From an uncultured Pseudomonadota bacterium (lineage in GTDB: Bacteria; Myxococcota_A; Bradymonadia; Bradymonadales; Bradymonadaceae): a stretch of DNA of 34,439 bases. Location of the stretch: positions 1 through 34,439 of the forward strand of contig CATLTV010000036.1 of NCBI GenBank assembly GCA_950059285.1, read 5' to 3'. The position numbers were made by a program, and so were the translations under genes. Below the pieces are notes generated by a model. The model made no database searches. It was not told the DNA's origin and saw only the letters and a program-made list of their open reading frames with translations. This document shows, in pieces, positions 1 to 8,983 of the stretch (the first letter of the stretch is position 1; every line of letters begins with the position of its first letter).

Positions 1-1385
1 GTGCTGTCGCTCTCGGTGTGATCAATGAGGGTGGATGGAACATCCCACAATGGACCAGATGAGCGTGTTACCGTATCTTCCATATCCTCATCATTCACAC
101 CTCCAATGGGCTGATATTGCTCCATTTTTCTGCGATCGCTCTCGCGCGTCAGCTGCTCCAACACCTCGGATGAGATGCTCGCCTGAGCCGTGGGATCAAT
201 GGACATGTCCATCGTCTGAAGACTATCAAGACGCATGCTCTCAAGCTCAATCGTGGACTCATAGTCCTGCTCAAGATCTTCTCTGGACAGAGGTTTTAGC
301 TGTGTGGTTTGAGCCGATTCATCATGGTCACCAAGCATGTCTAACAGTGCATCAGGACGAGAACGTTCTGCCTGAGGAACCACCGATGTGACCTCATCAT
401 CATCATCCGTGTACGCCATCATCTCATTGGTGCGGTCCACGGCGACACGGTCTGCGAGCATGGCAAAATCAATCAATGAGGCCGGGACATCAATGGTATC
501 GCGCGTTTTTTGACCGCGCTCATCATGTAAATCAAGGAGCGCTGATGTAAACTCCTTGATGTTCTGATAGCGCGCCTCGGGCTTCTTTTCGAGCGCCTTG
601 AGGATCACCTGCTCGAACTCTGGCGAGATCCTTGGGTTGAGCTGACTGGGAGGCGTGGGCTTGGCTTCAACCTGGGCCATCATCAACGCAAACTCGGTGG
701 ATGCGTTAAACGGCACATCCCCCGTACATAACTTGTAGAGCGTGATGCCAAGACTATAGATATCTGCGCGACCATCAATATTTTTCGAACCCACAATTTG
801 CTCGGGGCTCATGTAATGCAGCGTGCCGACTGTGGTGCCTGTCGCTGTCAATTGCTTGGTACGCTTGAGCTTGGCCACACCAAAGTCCATCACCTTGGGA
901 TACCACAGCCCTCGAGGTCCTTGATTAATCAGGATATTTGAAGGCTTCAAGTCGCGGTGCACAATGTGACGACTGTGCGCAAGACCCACCGCGCTGAGCA
1001 CAGGGATAATCACTTCCAGAATCTCTGCCTGGGTGAGCACACCGCTATCCACAAGCAGGTCTTCGAGCGTCTTCCCCTCGATGAACTCCATTACAAACGC
1101 AAGCGTGGGTTGCTCCATAAACTGGTACACCCTCACAATGTTTGGGTGCTGGAGCATCATCTGAATACGACCCTCGTCTACAAATCGGGCTCGCACAATG
1201 TCGCTCTTGCTGTACACTCGATACAGACATTTGATCGCAACCTTCGTCCCCGTTTGAAGATCGCGGGCAAGGAAGATGGAGGCCATCCCTCCCTCATCAA
1301 GTAAGCGCTCGACCTTGTAACGGTCCAACACCACCTGACCAGGTGTAAGCTCATCGCCTCCTTTTCGGTTCCGACCTGATGTCAT
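1..1385 (-). CDS. Eukaryotic-type serine/threonine protein kinase (3' end outside window)
   Basis: Reverse translation from the ATG at 1385 is open to the left edge (about 461 codons seen). A Hanks-type kinase domain spans roughly residues 23-285. Visible elements are the ATP-binding lysine in VAIK (K52), the catalytic loop HRDLKPSN (143-150, with D145 and N150), DFG (167-169) and the activation-segment end YMSPEQ (E195). This is the usual Pkn/Stk family fold, which phosphorylates Ser/Thr on partner proteins in the cytoplasm. After the domain comes an acidic, low-complexity linker with a run of Asp near residue 330. Whether a membrane segment or sensor domain follows cannot be seen. The start is supported by AAGGA about 8 nt upstream. 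It is divergent from the membrane protein at 1422 with only 36 bp between them. The substrate is unknown. Confidence 0.95.
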   Translation of the reverse strand, partial: MTSGRNRKGGDELTPGQVVLDRYKVERLLDEGGMASIFLARDLQTGTKVAIKCLYRVYSKSDIVRARFVDEGRIQMMLQHPNIVRVYQFMEQPTLAFVMEFIEGKTLEDLLVDSGVLTQAEILEVIIPVLSAVGLAHSRHIVHRDLKPSNILINQGPRGLWYPKVMDFGVAKLKRTKQLTATGTTVGTLHYMSPEQIVGSKNIDGRADIYSLGITLYKLCTGDVPFNASTEFALMMAQVEAKPTPPSQLNPRISPEFEQVILKALEKKPEARYQNIKEFTSALLDLHDERGQKTRDTIDVPASLIDFAMLADRVAVDRTNEMMAYTDDDDEVTSVVPQAERSRPDALLDMLGDHDESAQTTQLKPLSREDLEQDYESTIELESMRLDSLQTMDMSIDPTAQASISSEVLEQLTRESDRRKMEQYQPIGGVNDEDMEDTVTRSSGPLWDVPSTLIDHTESDS

Positions 1386-1421
1386 AGAGTATGTCCTTGT
1401 GGACCTCTGATAAGGTGAATC

Positions 1422-2276
1422 ATGCCAATGAGTATACTTCAGACATTCAAAAACACAAACAAATCAAAGCGTTGGTTGGTCATCACTGCGACTCTTTGCG
1501 CAACACTTGCGCTCTGCCTGCTCCTGTACTCCACTCTGTGGACTGCAAAAACAGAAGACAAACCAAAACCTTACACTTCCAACACGACGCTCCAACCCTA
1601 TATCGCACCTTCCAAGAAAATCAAAGAAACAACCGCCCCCACTCCAAAAAATAGTCCTCCACAAAACACACCACACATACAGACAAAACCTCCAGTCACA
1701 CACACCTCCCAAACATCGCTCCCCCCGGAGCTTGAGCCCATCCCCCTGCCCCCAAAGGAAGACCTCTCCTACTTTGATCCTCCTCAACCCACCACCGCTG
1801 AAGACAACTCACACGACTCAGAAAACCAACCTGATATGGAGACCTTCTCCGAAGACGCCATCAACGCTCAAAACGCCAACATCGGCCCCAAAAACTGGAT
1901 GGCACAGCTCCCCGAAGAACACGCAAAACAGGTCGTCCAGGATATCAAACACGGCGAGGAGCTCGCCAATCAAGAACTCGACAAGCAGGAACGCCAAAAC
2001 CTCCTCCATGATCACCTCAAGGACCTCGTCACACGCAGCGTCCTCTCATGCGCACATCACAACCTCCACCCCCGCGCTCGCTGTGTCGTTCAAGTCAACT
2101 CCATCATACTCGCCCACAACCACGGGCGACTCAACGGCATCACCGCCACCGCCAACATCCACGCTGGCGGCAAAGACATGATCTCATGCCTTGAACAGGA
2201 CCTCGAAGGCCGACACTTCACGCTCCACATTGAAGACACAAACCTCTACAAAATCAGCATCCCCATTGGTCATTGA
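1422..2276 (+). CDS. Membrane-anchored proline-rich protein of unknown function
   Basis: A 284-aa protein with one N-terminal hydrophobic segment (about residues 19-41, preceded by Lys/Arg), so it is probably a signal anchor with the bulk outside the cytoplasm. Residues about 50-120 are a Pro/Thr/Lys-rich linker. The rest is a small charged domain with four cysteines, two of them in a C-x8-C arrangement near residue 207. The layout (anchor, Pro-rich spanner, C-terminal domain) resembles periplasm-spanning TonB- or gliding-type accessory proteins, but I do not recognise the family. The ATG at 1422 has AAGGTG 4 nt upstream; the ATG at 1428 has better SD spacing and may be the true start. It is divergent from the kinase, so co-regulation is possible. 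It ends 20 bp from the convergent gene at 2297. Confidence 0.75.
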   Translation: MPMSILQTFKNTNKSKRWLVITATLCATLALCLLLYSTLWTAKTEDKPKPYTSNTTLQPYIAPSKKIKETTAPTPKNSPPQNTPHIQTKPPVTHTSQTSLPPELEPIPLPPKEDLSYFDPPQPTTAEDNSHDSENQPDMETFSEDAINAQNANIGPKNWMAQLPEEHAKQVVQDIKHGEELANQELDKQERQNLLHDHLKDLVTRSVLSCAHHNLHPRARCVVQVNSIILAHNHGRLNGITATANIHAGGKDMISCLEQDLEGRHFTLHIEDTNLYKISIPIGH

Positions 2277-2296
2277 CAGCCTTCATCCAGCGAGCT

Positions 2297-4693
2297 TCAT
2301 GCCTGAATGTCATGCACATTTCTGAGAGTATACTCAGTATTTACACGGTCCAACAATCCATTCTCACATGCTGCTCTGATTCTATTACTTAGAGCCACAC
2401 CACATTCAGTAAAGCCCAACTCTGCATCCAAGTAATCTTTGATGTCACGAGCAGAAAAAGAAGAGTATTCTTTAATGTAATTTTCAAATGCTACATCAAG
2501 AGGATCCTCTCCAATCTCTTTTCTCATAACGGCTTTTCCAGCAAGCCCCGTCGATACATCATCCTGCTCATGAAAAATTCCCCACAATATCTCAGGCCCA
2601 TCTTCACGAGCGAGCAAAAAGCATGCTGCTGGATCATCATCAAGATTTTCTAATGCGCGATAAATACCAATGGGGGAGTCTTCAGGCAGGTTGTTCTTCA
2701 CAGCCTCAATAACCCCCAATAGAAAAGACTCGGTCAGGCCAATATTTTTGCGATGGATAAAGCGAGACTTACCTATATACACAATATCAGCTGATTTGAC
2801 CAACGACTGGCGAGCGCTTGCATCACTGGTTTCAATACCATGCTGAATGAGTTGCTCATAAATTTCAGCATCCACAACAACCCCTCCAAATGACTGAACT
2901 ATATCTTCTATTTGCTCAGTGAGCGTGGCCCGTTCCAGACCACTTCCTGCTGGCGCAAGCTCTGTATTTGAACCCTTGAATGACTTCAAATCCTCACGAC
3001 GAGCCAGGGTATAATGGAGCAGTGCAGTAGAAATCACTGCATCCATGGTGCCATCACTCAAAAGTTCCTGACGAAGATCTTCCACGTCAACTATTGCAGC
3101 TTGTTCGTGAATACGTTGTGCTGCGATCTCGGCAACATCAAGCAAGTCCTGCTCATCCACGGGTAAGTGATCTCGATGGATGTAAAGACCCTCCTCAAGG
3201 CGATACACAAGCTCTGTGCGCTGCAAGTGACAGTACACATGTCCCACATCGGGAGCATCAAGATCGCGTGTATACGACTGATAGAGTTCGGCAATCTCGG
3301 ACAATGACAGAGGCTTTAAGCTACGCTCTATGGCCGCTGCGTACAGGCGTCCTTCTGTCACACCAAGGTTACGCCAGGAAGTTTCATCTTCACGAGGATA
3401 GTCGAGCAACTCATCCAGCAACACGGTTAATGCTGCATCTTCCAACTCAATGGCAAACTCAGACTCAAGACAGGCCTTGGCCTGGTATAGCCTGATCTGG
3501 CGGAGTGGCAAATCTTTGAGCACGCTATCTATTTCTTTCAACAGATCTTCCCTCGTATCCGCTGTCAATCCACAACACAAGGCATTGCCATAAATTCTCG
3601 CATCACGACCTAGAACATCCATGGCAAAGAGTAACTCCCAGGTATCCTCATCACCTGGAGAAAGCTCCAGAGCGCGCTCCAGATCGAGCAATCCCGAGTT
3701 GTCATCAAGCACGGAGAGAAAGGGACCTAACAGCTCGTGAAATGCTTCAAAATAGAGTGCGGCTGCATCTTGAACCACCTTGTCTAGCCGCTGCCTGACA
3801 CGCTCTCGTGTCTGCCCCATATCCTGCCCAAGCTCTTCCAATGTAGCACCATCACGATACCGACGACGCACAAGAATCCTGTCAACAGGAACCAACTCAT
3901 CAAGGATGCGCTTGACGCCATCTCTGGTGCTGGTCGGCTTGCCTTGCTCACCAAACAGGTAGTACGAAAGACCATGCTCAGCCAGCATCTTGACATGTGC
4001 GCTGATCTCGTCGCGTGATGTGTTACCCACACCGTCAAGATGTTTGAGTTGATGCTTCTCAACCATCTCTATCACATGGGCCAAATCAGCCTCGATCTTC
4101 TCAAGCGCATTCGTGGGGCGTGTGGAAAGCTTGCGTAGAACCTCTGTAGCTGGGCGAGACACATCCACGCCATGCGACTGAATTTTCTCACAAATTGAGG
4201 CACCTAAATTGGGACACTCACCTTGATGCATTACACGAGCTTGCTTGATCAACTCGGTAATCACCAAGACCTTGTTTCGTCCAACTCCTGGCTGTTGATC
4301 AAGCGTAGCCTCATCCAAACCCAGTAAATCAAACCATGTCTTCACGCCCAAACGAGACAACGTAGTACGGCCAAGACCACTGATACCTCGAGGATCGATC
4401 TCCTGAAACACTGGGTGATGACCAGGAAGAACCGTAATCAAGTCCTCTTCTTTGTGAGAAGACATACGCCGCGCTCTAAAAATTAGACTCTGCAGCGCAG
4501 CAAATTTATCTGCATCAAGACCTGATGTGTGCCTGAGTTGCTCTTCATCCAACGCAAGCAAATCCTGCCAAGTATACACACCCAAGTTCTGCAACATAGT
4601 CGCATCAAGGCCATCTTTCACCTCAAGCGCCAGAGACATCTTCATGGAGTTGACGACTTGTTGTTCTTCCGATTTAAATATCTCATTCTGCAT
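2297..4693 (-). CDS. RpoA-CTD-like/HhH plus sigma-70 region 4-like DNA-binding protein of the R-M island
   Basis: A 798-aa protein. Residues about 33-75 and 104-155 are two helix-hairpin-helix units of the RNA polymerase alpha-CTD type (pattern LGVYTWQDLLALD and LGVKTWFDLLGLD, followed by GVGRNK). A third HhH-like GVG loop lies near 221. Residues about 265-310 look like sigma-70 region 4.2, with LEELG then TRERVRQRLDK. The remaining ~480 residues have repeated features suggesting tandem winged helices, each ending in a strand such as GLYIHR, KSRFIHR or EYTLRN. The frame is open to a GTG at 4714, but GGAGG 9 nt before the ATG at 4693 makes that the better start. It is the last gene of the island, 209 bp after the peptidase gene. 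DNA binding is likely by family. A role in transcription of, or defence by, the R-M locus is inference. Confidence 0.85.
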   Translation of the reverse strand: MQNEIFKSEEQQVVNSMKMSLALEVKDGLDATMLQNLGVYTWQDLLALDEEQLRHTSGLDADKFAALQSLIFRARRMSSHKEEDLITVLPGHHPVFQEIDPRGISGLGRTTLSRLGVKTWFDLLGLDEATLDQQPGVGRNKVLVITELIKQARVMHQGECPNLGASICEKIQSHGVDVSRPATEVLRKLSTRPTNALEKIEADLAHVIEMVEKHQLKHLDGVGNTSRDEISAHVKMLAEHGLSYYLFGEQGKPTSTRDGVKRILDELVPVDRILVRRRYRDGATLEELGQDMGQTRERVRQRLDKVVQDAAALYFEAFHELLGPFLSVLDDNSGLLDLERALELSPGDEDTWELLFAMDVLGRDARIYGNALCCGLTADTREDLLKEIDSVLKDLPLRQIRLYQAKACLESEFAIELEDAALTVLLDELLDYPREDETSWRNLGVTEGRLYAAAIERSLKPLSLSEIAELYQSYTRDLDAPDVGHVYCHLQRTELVYRLEEGLYIHRDHLPVDEQDLLDVAEIAAQRIHEQAAIVDVEDLRQELLSDGTMDAVISTALLHYTLARREDLKSFKGSNTELAPAGSGLERATLTEQIEDIVQSFGGVVVDAEIYEQLIQHGIETSDASARQSLVKSADIVYIGKSRFIHRKNIGLTESFLLGVIEAVKNNLPEDSPIGIYRALENLDDDPAACFLLAREDGPEILWGIFHEQDDVSTGLAGKAVMRKEIGEDPLDVAFENYIKEYSSFSARDIKDYLDAELGFTECGVALSNRIRAACENGLLDRVNTEYTLRNVHDIQA

Positions 4694-4816
4694 TGTAACG
4701 TTCCTCCCATACACGGTATTAATGAAGACTTACAGCGGTTAAAATAATTGTGTACGGGAGCTGACTGGCCTGAAGGTGCGAGAGCTGTGTCGAAAAATCA
4801 GCAGCAGTACAAGGTA

Positions 4817-4845
4817 CTTGCTCTCACTTTTCTCCTTGCTCTCAC
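4817..4845. repeat. Short direct repeat upstream of the HhH/sigma4 gene
   Basis: CTTGCTCTCAC occurs at 4817-4827 and again at 4835-4845 (period 18 bp), in the 209-bp gap between the peptidase stop and the ATG at 4693. An inverted CAAG-GTA-CTTG lies next to it at 4810-4820. The gap is long for an operon, so the gene may have its own promoter here, with these repeats as possible binding sites. I could not pick a convincing -35/-10 pair. Confidence 0.35.
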
Positions 4846-4902
4846 TCCTTCATCCTTCATCAGCTCTTCGAATATAATCACTTCAACTGCTTTAAAACCT
4901 AA

Positions 4903-5643
4903 TCAACTCATAAACATATGAGCCTTCCTATCTAACCTATGCTTGACCTCCTTCCAGCCAGGCAAGACCTGCGAAAGCAAACTGTAAAAACGGTCGCTGT
5001 GGTTGTGTTCTGCGATGTGACACAGCTCATGCAAGATCACATAATCAATGCACTCACGTGGTGCCTTCACAAGGTGCACGTTCAAGGTCAATGCCCCCGT
5101 AGGTGAGCAATTGCCCCACTGTTTGGTCATGAACATCGTCTTGAACTCGGGCTTGTCATCCACCCAGAGCGCCTGATCCAGCATCGCATCCAGTCGTCTG
5201 TCAAAGACCTGCTCGGCGCGCTCCTTGTACCAGGCATTAAGCAAGTGCTTGATCTTACTCACCTCTCGTGAGCGTGTGTGAACCTCAAACTTGCCTCGCA
5301 ATAACTTCACGCCCTGAGGTGTATGTCGATCCACGTCCACAACCTTCAAGGTGTGTTGACGGCCCATGTAATAATGGCTCTCTCCACTCAGGTAGCGTCG
5401 CGCCAAAACATGTTCCTGACTATCCTTAAACTCCTCAAGTTGCTTGTAAATCCAGCGTGCACGTTTTCTCACTGCACCCAAGACCTCATCGTGTGAAGCA
5501 TGTGGCGGGGCCATCACCTCAACCTCACAGCTTGGATGCACCTTGATCAATACACTCCTGGTATTATGAGGCCGATCATGACGCTGGAACACAATGCGCT
5601 CATCGCCATACATCAAGCTTGCGCTGTCATAACGTGTTCCCAT
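4903..5643 (-). CDS. YgjP-type (DUF45/M48-like) zinc metallopeptidase of the R-M operon
   Basis: A 246-aa soluble protein with the zinc-peptidase signature HELCH (H205, E206, H209) followed by NHSDRFY, where H215 is the likely third ligand. Ahead of it is KQWGNCSPTGALTLN, matching the (R)WGSCS...LN motif of the YgjP/DUF45 family. The family is predicted to be a metal-dependent peptidase, and such genes are commonly found next to type I restriction genes, but a substrate is not established. The ATG at 5643 directly abuts the hsdR stop (TAA then ATG, 0 nt apart), so it is translationally coupled to hsdR. Length is normal and the catalytic residues are intact. Confidence 0.9.
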   Translation of the reverse strand: MGTRYDSASLMYGDERIVFQRHDRPHNTRSVLIKVHPSCEVEVMAPPHASHDEVLGAVRKRARWIYKQLEEFKDSQEHVLARRYLSGESHYYMGRQHTLKVVDVDRHTPQGVKLLRGKFEVHTRSREVSKIKHLLNAWYKERAEQVFDRRLDAMLDQALWVDDKPEFKTMFMTKQWGNCSPTGALTLNVHLVKAPRECIDYVILHELCHIAEHNHSDRFYSLLSQVLPGWKEVKHRLDRKAHMFMS

Positions 5644-8600
5644 TTATGCACCTGCCCTCATCATCTGCACCACACGTTCCACGACATTTTTCACTGGTCC
5701 CATATCATGACAGGTCTTGAACATCATGGGAAGCAGCTCTCGCCTGACTTGCGCCTCGATGTTGTCCAACTTGACCGAGTGTGTGCGTTTTGCCCTGTTA
5801 ATGATGTGCTCGGTCTCAAAGGCAAGCTCCACCCACTCCTGTTCGCTAATCTTGGATTGCTCCTCAAAAAAGCGCGACAGCTCAAGCTTAAAAATACCAT
5901 ATATTGCCTGTGGATACACATGACCCACAAGTGCCTTGGGAATATCATCAACCTCCCGATTCTTGACCTTTTCCTCAAACTCGCGAAACAGCATGTATTG
6001 CTTGAGTGGATGATCAAACAACGCCTCGGCCTCCTCGATGGCCTGCCTTAACAGCTTTGAAAACTGCTCCTTGGCGTAAGGATCATCCTGAAGTTCCTGC
6101 TCAATCGTGCGCGTCAGACGAGTCTTGATGAGGTCGGTTTCATTACGCACCTTTTCGGTGCTCCACTCCTCGGGGTCTTGCGACTGCCCCATCTTGCCAA
6201 CCTCATATACCCCCTCTGGCTCGGCGATGCCGATACCCACCACATGCTTGTCGAGCAATCGCTTGATGCTCTCCTCGTACTGGTCGTAACTGACCGTTTC
6301 CCCAGCGTCTTGCTTGACGAGCTGGCGAAGGTTTGAGAACTGCTTGATCGTCTCCTTGTAATGTATGCGATCCTCCTCTGTGAAGCTGCTATCCTCAAAG
6401 AATGAGACCGATTGCAAGGCAACCTTGAGGCAGGTTGAAAATGCCCCCAGAGCCTCATAGAAATCTTCACGATTTTTAAGGTTTACATCGACCATCTCGC
6501 CACTCTCACTTTCTTCCATACGCGGAATAAGCACTTGCCTTAACTGCTCAAAATCACGTTTATTTTTCACGCCATCAAACACAGCCCAGAGTTTCTTGTA
6601 AAGCCCTGGCAAGCGCTTGTACTCGGTGCTCATCTGGTTGTACAAACCTTCAAGATCGTTGATGTCATAACCGCCCTGTGTATGGGCTGCGAGATCCTGG
6701 TATTTCTCAATGGTCGTATCGAGCTCGGAGAGGATGCCTCGGTAATCAATGAGCAGTCCAAACTCCTTCTTCTCGTGGAGTCTGTTCACGCGCGCAATGG
6801 CCTGAATCAGGTTGTGCTCTTTGAGTGGTTTATCAATGTAGAGCACCGTGTTGTTTGGTGCATCAAAGCCAGTGAGAAGCTTGTCGACCACAATAAGCAT
6901 CTTGAGCGGATCGCGTTCATCATTGAAGCGCTCGATCATCTGCTTTGTGTAAATCTGCTCGTCGAGGGTGCCCACGTTGTCTTTCCACCAGCGCACAACC
7001 TCGGGGGTATCTTCCTCTTCAACGGAGGTGTGCCCCTCTCGACTGTCTGGCGGGCTCATGATCACCGCAGATTCAAACAGGTTGGCCTCATCAAGATACT
7101 CCTTGTATTTGATTGCAGCGCTCTTGCTGTCTGTGGCGAGCTGGCCCTTTAAACCCTCGGTAATATTTTGATCAAAGTGATTGGTGATATCGAACGCGAT
7201 CAGGTAGATACGACCATCACTTTGATAAATATGACCTTTTTGCGAATACTTACGCTTGAGGTCAAGCTTTTGCTCCTCGGTTAACGAGCGCGTAATGCGT
7301 TCAAACCAGGAGTCAATGCCACGGTCATTCACATCGAGTTCGGGTTTGCGCTCCTCGTATAACAATGGCGTCACGGTGCGATCCTCCACCGCGCGTTGCA
7401 TGGTGTACGCATGCACAATGGGACCAAACTTGTTGGTGGTCTTGTCATCCTTGAGGAGTGGCGTACCTGTAAAGGCCACAAACGAGGCATTGGGGAGCGC
7501 CTGCCTCATGCGTGTATGGTTCTCACCGTTTTGACTGCGGTGCCCCTCGTCGATGAGCACAATCATATCTGCGCTATCATTGTGACATTCGGGCAGTTTG
7601 GTCGCCGTGTTGAACTTCTGGATCAGTGAGAACATAATGCGCTCATCGCCTTTTCCGATCTGTTCAGCCAGTCGCTTTCCACTTGTAGCCATTGCGCTCA
7701 GGCGATCCTTTTTCGACGCAAGCTCGCCGCCAGATGCGAAGGTGCTGCTCAGTTGGTTTTCAAGATCAACCCTGTCCGTGACCACAAGCAATCGACATGA
7801 CTTGAGCGCGTCGTGGAAGATCAGCGACTTGCTTAAAAAGACCATCGTAAACGACTTGCCCGAACCTGTGGTGTGCCAGATCACACCTCCCTGGCGACCT
7901 CCATCGGGGCGTTTGATTGAGATACGTTCAATCAGGCGCTTGATACCAAAGACCTGTTGATAACGTGCAACGATCTTGCCTACCTTCTTATCAAAGAGCG
8001 TAAAGTAGCGCACCATGTCGAGTAATCGCGCGGGGTCGAGCAAACTGATCACCATGCGGTCCTGGTCGGTCAAAGCGAGCGCCCCGCCGCCAAGCAGCTC
8101 TTCATACCAACGCCTGTAATGTTCAGAACGATGCCCAAAGATAGCATTGATCTGCCCCGCACTCAGCGGCCCGTTTTTGATCCTCTCCATGTCGTCATCA
8201 TCAAAGTCCTCCTCTCGCCAGGTCGCCCAGAACTTCATGGGCGTGCCTGTGGTGGCGTAGCGTCCTTCAATACTGTTAATGGCGAGTAGAAGCTGACTGT
8301 ATACAAACAGATGTGGGATCTCGTCGTTCTTTTGATTGCGCAGAGATTGCGAGATGCCTTCCTCGATCGTGGGTCTGTGATCATGCTTGTGCGAGTCGGG
8401 GCGCTTTGCCTCGATCACCACCAAAGGTAAACCATTGACAAACAACACAATATCAGGACGCCGGCAATCCTTTCTTCCGATTCGCCTGACGCTAAACTCA
8501 TCAGTGACATGGAGTTTATTCTCAGTGGGATTGTCCCAATCAATAAGTGGAATGGTGGCGTGCACCTTCTTACCATCCACAAATTCCGTGACCGTGATGC

Positions 8601-8910
8601 CATAACAGAGGTGGTTGTAGAGGGTTTCATTGGCGTGAAGGAGCCCCTGATTCAGAGCAGGTCGGCAGAGTTGAGAGATCAGGTTATCCACCGACTTTTT
8701 GGAGAGCGTATAAGACGTTCCCGCGTGCACAAACTGTCGTGTGGACAGGACATCACGCAACACATCCTTCAGCACGACCTCATCGAGCTTTCCACCACGC
8801 GCATCGTTGGCCTGTTGAGGTGAGAGGTAAGTCCAGCCAAGGTTTGCAAGCAGTGTAAGTGCTGGAATCTTGGCGCTGTATTCTTCCTGAAGTTTGGGTG
8901 CCGTGGTCAT
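5644..8910 (-). CDS. hsdR: Type I restriction endonuclease subunit R
   Basis: A 1088-aa motor/nuclease subunit of a type I R-M complex. The N-terminal PD-(D/E)xK nuclease shows RPDIVLF (D153) and VIEAK (E167, K169). The SF2 translocase follows: Walker A TTGSGKS (347-353), motif II DEGH (454-457), motif III FTGTP and motif VI near QAIARVNR. The C-terminus is helical and probably binds the M2S core. It cleaves DNA after ATP-driven translocation when the M2S site is unmethylated. The frame is open to 8967, but GGAG 7 nt upstream of the ATG at 8910 fixes the start. It lies 73 bp after hsdS and is coupled to the peptidase gene. All key motifs are intact, so it looks functional. Confidence 0.97.
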   Translation of the reverse strand: MTTAPKLQEEYSAKIPALTLLANLGWTYLSPQQANDARGGKLDEVVLKDVLRDVLSTRQFVHAGTSYTLSKKSVDNLISQLCRPALNQGLLHANETLYNHLCYGITVTEFVDGKKVHATIPLIDWDNPTENKLHVTDEFSVRRIGRKDCRRPDIVLFVNGLPLVVIEAKRPDSHKHDHRPTIEEGISQSLRNQKNDEIPHLFVYSQLLLAINSIEGRYATTGTPMKFWATWREEDFDDDDMERIKNGPLSAGQINAIFGHRSEHYRRWYEELLGGGALALTDQDRMVISLLDPARLLDMVRYFTLFDKKVGKIVARYQQVFGIKRLIERISIKRPDGGRQGGVIWHTTGSGKSFTMVFLSKSLIFHDALKSCRLLVVTDRVDLENQLSSTFASGGELASKKDRLSAMATSGKRLAEQIGKGDERIMFSLIQKFNTATKLPECHNDSADMIVLIDEGHRSQNGENHTRMRQALPNASFVAFTGTPLLKDDKTTNKFGPIVHAYTMQRAVEDRTVTPLLYEERKPELDVNDRGIDSWFERITRSLTEEQKLDLKRKYSQKGHIYQSDGRIYLIAFDITNHFDQNITEGLKGQLATDSKSAAIKYKEYLDEANLFESAVIMSPPDSREGHTSVEEEDTPEVVRWWKDNVGTLDEQIYTKQMIERFNDERDPLKMLIVVDKLLTGFDAPNNTVLYIDKPLKEHNLIQAIARVNRLHEKKEFGLLIDYRGILSELDTTIEKYQDLAAHTQGGYDINDLEGLYNQMSTEYKRLPGLYKKLWAVFDGVKNKRDFEQLRQVLIPRMEESESGEMVDVNLKNREDFYEALGAFSTCLKVALQSVSFFEDSSFTEEDRIHYKETIKQFSNLRQLVKQDAGETVSYDQYEESIKRLLDKHVVGIGIAEPEGVYEVGKMGQSQDPEEWSTEKVRNETDLIKTRLTRTIEQELQDDPYAKEQFSKLLRQAIEEAEALFDHPLKQYMLFREFEEKVKNREVDDIPKALVGHVYPQAIYGIFKLELSRFFEEQSKISEQEWVELAFETEHIINRAKRTHSVKLDNIEAQVRRELLPMMFKTCHDMGPVKNVVERVVQMMRAGA

Positions 8911-8983
8911 GTGTACTCTCCTTTTATTGAGGTGAAAGGGGCGGGCATTGAAGCCGCCTCCTTTCACCTCGACAACGTATCAA

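Noticed and set aside
1507-2181. 224-codon plus-strand frame overlapping the membrane protein gene
   Set aside because: Alternative frame of the same Pro/Thr-rich DNA, with low-complexity Ser/Thr/Pro composition and no signal or motif.
8968-8983. Longer N-termini for hsdR, hicB, the 236-aa protein and the SGNH hydrolase
   Set aside because: In each case the internal ATG has a clear SD or signal peptide, and the upstream residues do not look like the family's N-terminus.
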